From NCBI GenBank assembly GCA_035516795.1, contig DATIZX010000058.1:1-9323 (forward strand): a DNA stretch of 9,323 nucleotides, in the 5' to 3' direction. The notes under the pieces are model-generated. The model saw only the letters and a program-made list of their open reading frames with translations. It was not told the origin of the DNA and searched no databases. Shown here piece by piece: positions 5,578-9,323 of this stretch; positions within the stretch are counted from its first letter, which is position 1; the number at the start of each line of letters is the position of its first letter. This DNA is from DATJBF01 sp035516795 (lineage in GTDB: Bacteria; Verrucomicrobiota; Verrucomicrobiia; Palsa-1439). The position numbers and the translations under genes are program-made.

Positions 5578-6471
5578 CTTCCGTGAACCGCGACCCTTGA
5601 ACGTCAATTCAGCGATGCCGGATTTGTCGAGTTCGCCGAGGCCAAACTGCGTCATTTTCTTGAACTGCTTGTAGGTGGCCGCTGCGAGCGGGAGATTCAA
5701 CTTCGACTGCTTTGCCAGCGTCAACGCAATCCCCGAATCTTTGGCCGCGTGCGCCGCGCTGAAGAAACAGGCGTGTTCGCGGTTGACCATGTCTTCGCCA
5801 TCGGTCACGAGCACGCGCGAGTTCGCTCCAGTCTGCGAGAAAATCTCCAGCAACATCTTGAGATCGAGTCCGAGCGCCGCGCCCAATCCGAGTCCTTCGG
5901 CTAATCCGGCGGTGTTGATGTTCATCACCATGTTCAGGAGCGCTTTGACTTGCGCCGCTTGACCGGCCGCGCCGATGTAACGCAGCAGTTTGCCGTTGTC
6001 GCTCAGCTTTCGCAGGATCGGGCGGACCTTGTCGAAGACCGGCCTTCGCCCGGCGCACATGAGATAGAGCGTGCCAGCCCGCGCCTGGTTGATGCTCGAC
6101 GCCATGCAACATTCGAGGGTGGCGGCACGGGCTTTCTGCGCAATCTTTTCGAGTTTCACGTGCGTCGACGGCGTGATAGTCGCACAGTTGATGAAGATCT
6201 TGCCGGCAGCGCCTTTCAAGAGGTTGTCACGCTTGTTCGTGAAAATCTGCAACTGCGCTTGGTCGTCGGTGACAACCGTGAAAACCACATCCGACAGCGC
6301 CGTCACGCGAGCGAGCGTGTCGCACGCCTCACACCCAAGCTCGCGCGCGAGAGTTTTCGCAGCAGACTTTCGGACGTCGTACACCGCCGTGACCGGATAG
6401 CCGACGTCCCGGAGACGCCGCGCCATGTTCGCGCCCATCCGCCCGACACCGACGAAGCCAATGCGTTTCAT
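5563..6471 (-). CDS. NAD(P)-dependent oxidoreductase, 3-hydroxyisobutyrate dehydrogenase-like
   Basis: Beta-hydroxyacid dehydrogenase family protein of 302 residues. The N-terminal Rossmann motif is GFVGVGRMGANMARRL (5-20). The catalytic lysine is probably K176 in QVKALLNMVMNINTAGLAEG (174-193), and HAAKDSGIAL (241-250) lies in the helical C-terminal domain. Family members reversibly oxidise 3-hydroxyacids such as 3-hydroxyisobutyrate or reduce tartronate semialdehyde. At the usual substrate loop (normally D-x-P-V-S-G-G) the protein has C-C-M-A-S-S-I-N-Q-A-R-A-G-T-L (121-135), so the substrate may differ. The last residues G-R-G-S-R-K-A-F-N-R run into a foreign aminotransferase tail and may not be original. 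The ATG at 6471 is preceded by AGAGGA. It lies downstream of, and in the same direction as, the aminotransferase at 6694, separated by a repeat block. Confidence 0.85.
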   Translation of the reverse strand: MKRIGFVGVGRMGANMARRLRDVGYPVTAVYDVRKSAAKTLARELGCEACDTLARVTALSDVVFTVVTDDQAQLQIFTNKRDNLLKGAAGKIFINCATITPSTHVKLEKIAQKARAATLECCMASSINQARAGTLYLMCAGRRPVFDKVRPILRKLSDNGKLLRYIGAAGQAAQVKALLNMVMNINTAGLAEGLGLGAALGLDLKMLLEIFSQTGANSRVLVTDGEDMVNREHACFFSAAHAAKDSGIALTLAKQSKLNLPLAAATYKQFKKMTQFGLGELDKSGIAELTFKGRGSRKAFNR

Positions 6472-6477
6472 TTAGAT

Positions 6478-6484
6478 TCCTCTT
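6478..6484 (-). promoter_or_regulatory. Ribosome binding site of the oxidoreductase gene
   Basis: AAGAGGA on the - strand, six bases before the ATG at 6471. It directly abuts the GTAG foot of the nearest hairpin repeat, which begins at 6485. Confidence 0.5.
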
Positions 6485-6681
6485 GTAGCCGCACCCTTCG
6501 CGGGTGCGTGTTCTCTCGTAGCCGCAGCTTTTATAGCTGCGTTCGGACGCAGGCTGAAGTCTGCGGCTACACCCTTAAGCCCGCGCAGACATAAAGTCTG
6601 CGGCTACATCGCTCAGACCCACGCAGGCGTAAGCCGAGTCAGACGAGACGCCGCTGTCGTCTGTGGCAACCCTGCGGCTAC
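6485..6681. repeat. Cluster of five REP/BIME-like hairpins between aminotransferase and oxidoreductase
   Basis: Elements in order: 6485-6508 (+), stem CGCACCC/GGGTGCG; 6518-6541 (+), CGCAGCT/AGCTGCG; 6548-6570 (-), CGCAGGC/GTCTGCG with one G-T pair; 6584-6607 (-), CGCAGAC/GTCTGCG; 6622-6681 (-), a 60-bp long version. All carry GTAGCC (or its complement) at the foot. The second and third face each other across TTCGGA, the reverse complement of the TCCGAA spacer in the cluster at 1051-1200. The long element matches the reverse complement of 1111-1170 at 54 of 60 positions. No gene fits in this gap. Confidence 0.85.
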
Positions 6682-6693
6682 AGAAATCCGCGG

Positions 6694-7980
6694 TCAACTC
6701 TTTTTGACCTTGCTCACCGCCTCGCTGACGACATCGCAAATCTTGTCGGCTTCGGCGGCGGTAAGCGTCAGCGGCGGCTGGAGGCGAATGACGTTGGCAA
6801 ACGTGCCGCCCGCGCCCACCAACACACCGGCTTCGCGGCACAGCCGACGCACTTCCTTGGTCTCGGCTGCCGCCGGGGTCTTCTGCTTATCCTTCACCAG
6901 TTCGACGCCGATCATGAGCCCTTTGCCTCGGACATCACCGATCAACGCAGCCGAATCGGCTGTGTTACGCAACCGTTTCATGATCTGTTCGCCGCGAGCC
7001 GCCGCGTTCTCCGGCAACTTCTCGTTGAGCATCACTTCAATGTTGGCCAACGCCGCCGCGCAACTGACCGGGTTGCCGCCGAACGTCGAAAGATGGTCGC
7101 CGGGCTTGAACGCCCCGCCCACATCTGCTCGCGCCGTGAACGCGCCGAGCGGAAATCCGTCGGCAATGCCTTTGGCAGTCGTCATGATGTCGGGGTCGAC
7201 GCCGTAATGTTCGATGGCGAACATCTTGCCGGTGCGACCGAATCCGCTCTGGACTTCGTCGCAGATGAACAGGATGCCATGCTTGTCGCAGACGGCTTTG
7301 GCGTATTTGAAATAGTTGTCGGGCGGAACGATGATACCGCCTTCGCCGAGGACCGACTCGGCGATGAACGCCGCCACGTCGCCGCTCGTCTGCGAACGAA
7401 TCGTTTCTTCAATCGCCTCGGCGCACGCCGCGGCGCATTCGTCGGGCGTTTTGGTTTTGAACGGGCATCGGTAGAAATGCGGGGCCGGCGCGAAGCCGAC
7501 GCCAGACATATACGGGCCCGAACCTTTCTTGCGTCCATAATTGCCGGTGATGGATAGCGTGCCGACTGTCCGACCGTGGAAACTTTGCGCCAGCGCGACG
7601 AGTTCTTTCTTGCCGGTAAATTGTTTGGCCAACCGCATCGCGCCTTCGACGGCTTCCGCGCCGCTGTTGCCGAAAAAGGTTTTCTGCAGTTTGCCGGGCG
7701 TGATTTCAGCCAGACGCTTCGCCAAGAGCGCCGCGGGCGGGTTGTAGTACACGTAGGTGCAGCAGTGAACCAGTTTGTCCATCTGCGCTTTCGCTGCCGC
7801 GATGACCTTGGGATGACCGTGACCGGCGTTGACGACGGAAATGCCGCTGAAACAATCGAGATACGTTTTACCGTCGCTGCCGGTGATGGTCGTGCCGTGG
7901 GCTTGTTCGACTTCGATTGGCTCGAAGCCCACCACCATGGTCGTAATCATGTATTGGTCATAAAGTTCTTTCGTCGTCAT
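6694..7980 (-). CDS. Class III PLP-dependent aminotransferase (4-aminobutyrate/acetylornithine-type)
   Basis: Fold-type I aminotransferase of 428 residues, full length. Seen here: LDCFSGISVVNAGHGHPKVI (41-60), the phosphate-binding FFGNSGAEAVEGAMRLAK (102-119), SFHGRT (133-138), the cofactor-stacking region ending ICDEVQSGFGRTG with D241, and the Schiff-base lysine K270 in TTAKGIADGFPLGA. Family members move an amino group from an omega-amino acid (4-aminobutyrate, beta-alanine, beta-aminoisobutyrate, acetylornithine) or alanine to 2-oxoglutarate, pyruvate or glyoxylate. The closest subgroup is not clear from sequence reading. The downstream hydroxyacid-dehydrogenase-like gene could reduce the semialdehyde formed. 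The start at 7980 has GGGAG on the - strand (7988-7992), seven bases upstream. A relic of a homologous tail lies at 5483-5577. Confidence 0.9.
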   Translation of the reverse strand: MTTKELYDQYMITTMVVGFEPIEVEQAHGTTITGSDGKTYLDCFSGISVVNAGHGHPKVIAAAKAQMDKLVHCCTYVYYNPPAALLAKRLAEITPGKLQKTFFGNSGAEAVEGAMRLAKQFTGKKELVALAQSFHGRTVGTLSITGNYGRKKGSGPYMSGVGFAPAPHFYRCPFKTKTPDECAAACAEAIEETIRSQTSGDVAAFIAESVLGEGGIIVPPDNYFKYAKAVCDKHGILFICDEVQSGFGRTGKMFAIEHYGVDPDIMTTAKGIADGFPLGAFTARADVGGAFKPGDHLSTFGGNPVSCAAALANIEVMLNEKLPENAAARGEQIMKRLRNTADSAALIGDVRGKGLMIGVELVKDKQKTPAAAETKEVRRLCREAGVLVGAGGTFANVIRLQPPLTLTAAEADKICDVVSEAVSKVKKS

Positions 7981-7987
7981 TCATTTT

Positions 7988-7992
7988 CTCCC
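7988..7992 (-). promoter_or_regulatory. Ribosome binding site of the aminotransferase gene
   Basis: GGGAG on the - strand, seven bases from the ATG at 7980, which supports this start. The 44 bases further upstream to the REP hairpin at 8037 must hold the promoter if transcription starts here, but no convincing -35/-10 pair was seen. Confidence 0.5.
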
Positions 7993-8036
7993 ATCCCCGC
8001 ATGTTATCAATTCTTTGGCCAAATGTAAGCAGTTCT

Positions 8037-8108
8037 GTAGCCGAAGCGTCAGCTTCGGTAGGCCGGTCCCTGTATGAAACTAATTGCCGAAGCTGACGCT
8101 TCGGCTAC
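8037..8108. repeat. Inverted pair of REP hairpins upstream of the RAYT gene
   Basis: 8037-8058 (+): GTAG then CCGAAGC-GTCA-GCTTCGG. 8087-8108 (-): the exact reverse complement, ending GGCTAC. The two are separated by 28 bases. GTAG foot plus hairpin in head-to-head pairs is the standard layout of REP elements beside their RAYT gene. Confidence 0.9.
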
Positions 8109-8120
8109 AAAATATGGCCT

Positions 8121-8585
8121 GTGGAACACGTTCACAAACACCTTCACCGGTTGTCGATTACCCTCCCGCTTGAAACAGGCATTATCTACTTTGTCACAGG
8201 CTGCACCCGTTACCGGCGCGAGATCTTCGTCACGGACGCGCGGGTAAAGATGGTAATTGCGGAAATCGGCGCGTCTCGCGACCGGTTGCGCTGGCTTGTC
8301 GGCGGAGTTGTCGTGATGCCCGATCACTTCCATCTGTTTTGCAGTCCACTCGACCGTCAAGATCATGACCTGTCACGTTTCACGGGAGCCTGGAGATCGG
8401 CGGTGAGCCGGAAGTTGAAACAGGACGGCGTGGCGACACCAATCTGGCAGAAGAGTTTCCATGATCATCTTCTTCGCTCCGATGAATCATATGGCAACAA
8501 GTGGGACTATGTCCGATCCAATCCGGAACGTGCAGCGTTGAACGATTTTCAACGGTGGTTTGAACTTGATCGGCTGGAACGTTGA
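8121..8585 (+). CDS. REP-associated tyrosine transposase (RAYT, Y1 HUH family)
   Basis: Protein of 154 residues. The HUH metal-binding motif is H69-F-H71 in VVVMPDHFHLFCSP. The likely nucleophile is Y130 in KWDYVRSNPERAAL, and IWQKSFHDHLLRSDE (108-122) is the usual block between them. All catalytic elements are present, so it may be active. RAYTs are domesticated relatives of IS200/IS605 transposases that cut single-stranded DNA at GTAG-footed REP hairpins and are thought to spread them. The GTG at 8121 is chosen because the family's K-H-L-H-R-L segment follows at once; the frame is open a little further upstream into the repeat, so the start is not certain. The gene sits between two upstream and three downstream REP hairpins of one type. 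Confidence 0.9.
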   Translation: MEHVHKHLHRLSITLPLETGIIYFVTGCTRYRREIFVTDARVKMVIAEIGASRDRLRWLVGGVVVMPDHFHLFCSPLDRQDHDLSRFTGAWRSAVSRKLKQDGVATPIWQKSFHDHLLRSDESYGNKWDYVRSNPERAALNDFQRWFELDRLER

Positions 8586-8589
8586 AGCT

Positions 8590-8703
8590 GTAGCCGAAGC
8601 GTGAGCTTCGACAGGTTTCTTACCGACAAACGCAGAACCGAAGCCGACGCTTCGGTCACAGAACAACGCCAGACCACGAAACCGAAGCTCACGCTTCGGC
8701 TAC
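8590..8703. repeat. Three REP hairpins downstream of the RAYT gene
   Basis: 8590-8611 (+): GTAG, CCGAAGC-GTGA-GCTTCGA (last pair mismatched). 8638-8659 (-): CCGAAGC-CGAC-GCTTCGG with foot TCAC instead of CTAC. 8682-8703 (-): CCGAAGC-TCAC-GCTTCGG with foot CTAC. Stems are the same 7 bp as upstream of the gene; loops vary. The block also separates the convergent RAYT and SGNH genes. Confidence 0.9.
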
Positions 8704-8725
8704 AGGACTTCACCCGGATATTTTC

Positions 8726-9323
8726 TCACGGCAATTGTCTGACCCGATAAAACCGGTTGGTTTGCGAAGCGGCATCGGGATCAGTAACCGTCACGGTGCC
8801 GCCGGTGCCGGGGACATTGTTCGTCAGCGTCGTCCACGACGGATTGTCGAGTGAATCGGTCATCTCGACGAGGTAAAGTTGGTTCGACGCGGTGGTGAAC
8901 TGGACTTGGAAATCGGTCCCCGCGAAATCGGCGGCGGCGACGGCTGGGCGGATGGGGAGGATGACGTAGTTGGTGTACGAACCGATCTGAGCCGCCAGCG
9001 TGTCGCTACCACCGTAAGCCAGCCCGGCGTGGGCGAGGATTTCCTGTTCGCTGAAATCCGCCACGTTCGCGCCGTAGCCGAGACGGAACGCCTCCAGTGC
9101 CATGTTGGCGAACAACCCCTGGATCGTGGTGTGCGGATGCGCCTTGTCGGCGACGAAAGCCGCCGTTCGATTGGGACTGTTGGTCGGATTGGTGTCGCTT
9201 TGCTGGAGGTGGATGGCGACGTTGCCGATGGTGAGCGTGGTCAGCAGATTGGTGTTGGAACCGAAGATGACTTGTTGCAATCCAAACGCGTCCACGAGCG
9301 GGAGCTGATATTTCTGGGCGAGA
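8726..9323 (-). CDS. Secreted SGNH/GDSL-hydrolase-like protein, 3' part only
   Basis: The open frame continues past the right edge (reading L-A-Q-K-Y-Q-L-P-L-V-D-A-F-G-L at the border), so the true start and the catalytic serine block are outside the window. The visible 199 codons hold F-V-A-D-K-A-H-P-H-T-T-I-Q-G-L-F-A-N-M-A-L, which resembles the final SGNH block with its catalytic Asp and His (D-x-x-H-P). The last roughly 65 residues, FQVQFTTASNQLYLVEMTDS to NRFYRVRQLP, look like the beta-sandwich C-terminal domain often found on secreted Verrucomicrobiota proteins. Members of this hydrolase family act on esters, often of polysaccharides; the substrate here is unknown. The hydrolase call is moderate because only one motif block can be seen. 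Confidence 0.65.
   Translation of the reverse strand, partial: LAQKYQLPLVDAFGLQQVIFGSNTNLLTTLTIGNVAIHLQQSDTNPTNSPNRTAAFVADKAHPHTTIQGLFANMALEAFRLGYGANVADFSEQEILAHAGLAYGGSDTLAAQIGSYTNYVILPIRPAVAAADFAGTDFQVQFTTASNQLYLVEMTDSLDNPSWTTLTNNVPGTGGTVTVTDPDAASQTNRFYRVRQLP

Noticed and set aside
5950..6594. Open frame of 214 codons on the + strand opposite the oxidoreductase
   Set aside because: It is a shadow of the well-supported - strand gene and has no recognisable domain.
6485..6681. CRISPR-like array
   Set aside because: Units are 23-60 bp, in both orientations, with no uniform spacers and no cas genes. They are palindromic REP-type elements.

Overview
The window looks like an accessory-rich stretch of a moderately GC-rich, free-living bacterial chromosome, most probably from the Verrucomicrobiota (Limisphaerales/Pedosphaera-like). 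That placement is an inference. It rests on two four-helix-bundle (S23/IVP-type) genes, many GTAG-footed hairpin repeats with a REP-associated tyrosine transposase (RAYT), and a secreted SGNH-type protein ending in a 'V-E-x-T-D-S-L...F-Y-R-V-R-x-L-P' domain of the sort common in that phylum. No rRNA, tRNA, CRISPR array or phage structural gene was seen.

Left part (1-2200, + strand): a two-gene 2,3-diaminopropionate (DAP) module. An SbnB-like dehydrogenase is followed by an SbnA-like PLP-dependent synthase. About 230 bp of hairpin repeats lie between them, and no siderophore or peptide synthetase is visible.

Middle left (2200-4000, + strand): a four-helix-bundle 'suffix-domain' gene, a small nucleotidyltransferase-fold gene, a second four-helix-bundle gene, and a 64-residue charged helical protein. 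The nucleotidyltransferase and the 64-residue protein look like a two-gene (possibly toxin-antitoxin) unit with the second four-helix-bundle gene inserted between them.

Centre (4000-5600): a VOC-family dioxygenase/glyoxalase-fold gene (- strand) whose stop codon lies in a hairpin repeat. After it comes a graveyard of three gene fragments: the tail of another four-helix-bundle gene, a frameshifted and internally deleted SIR2-like gene, and the C-terminal tail of a class III aminotransferase abutting the next gene.

Right part (5560-8000, - strand): a class III PLP aminotransferase and, downstream of it, a 3-hydroxyisobutyrate-dehydrogenase-like oxidoreductase. They are separated by five tandem/inverted hairpin repeats. 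Together they could make and reduce a semialdehyde, but the substrate cannot be read from sequence.

Far right (8030-9323): a complete RAYT gene between its own family of GTAG hairpins, then the 3' part of a secreted SGNH-hydrolase-like gene that runs off the window.

The most striking unexplained structure is the hairpin family. Copies share GTAGCCGCA...TGCG, but the inner stem bases differ from copy to copy with matching changes on the other arm. Copies also pair head-to-head across a fixed 6-bp spacer. This is a BIME-like architecture under apparent selection for folding rather than sequence.
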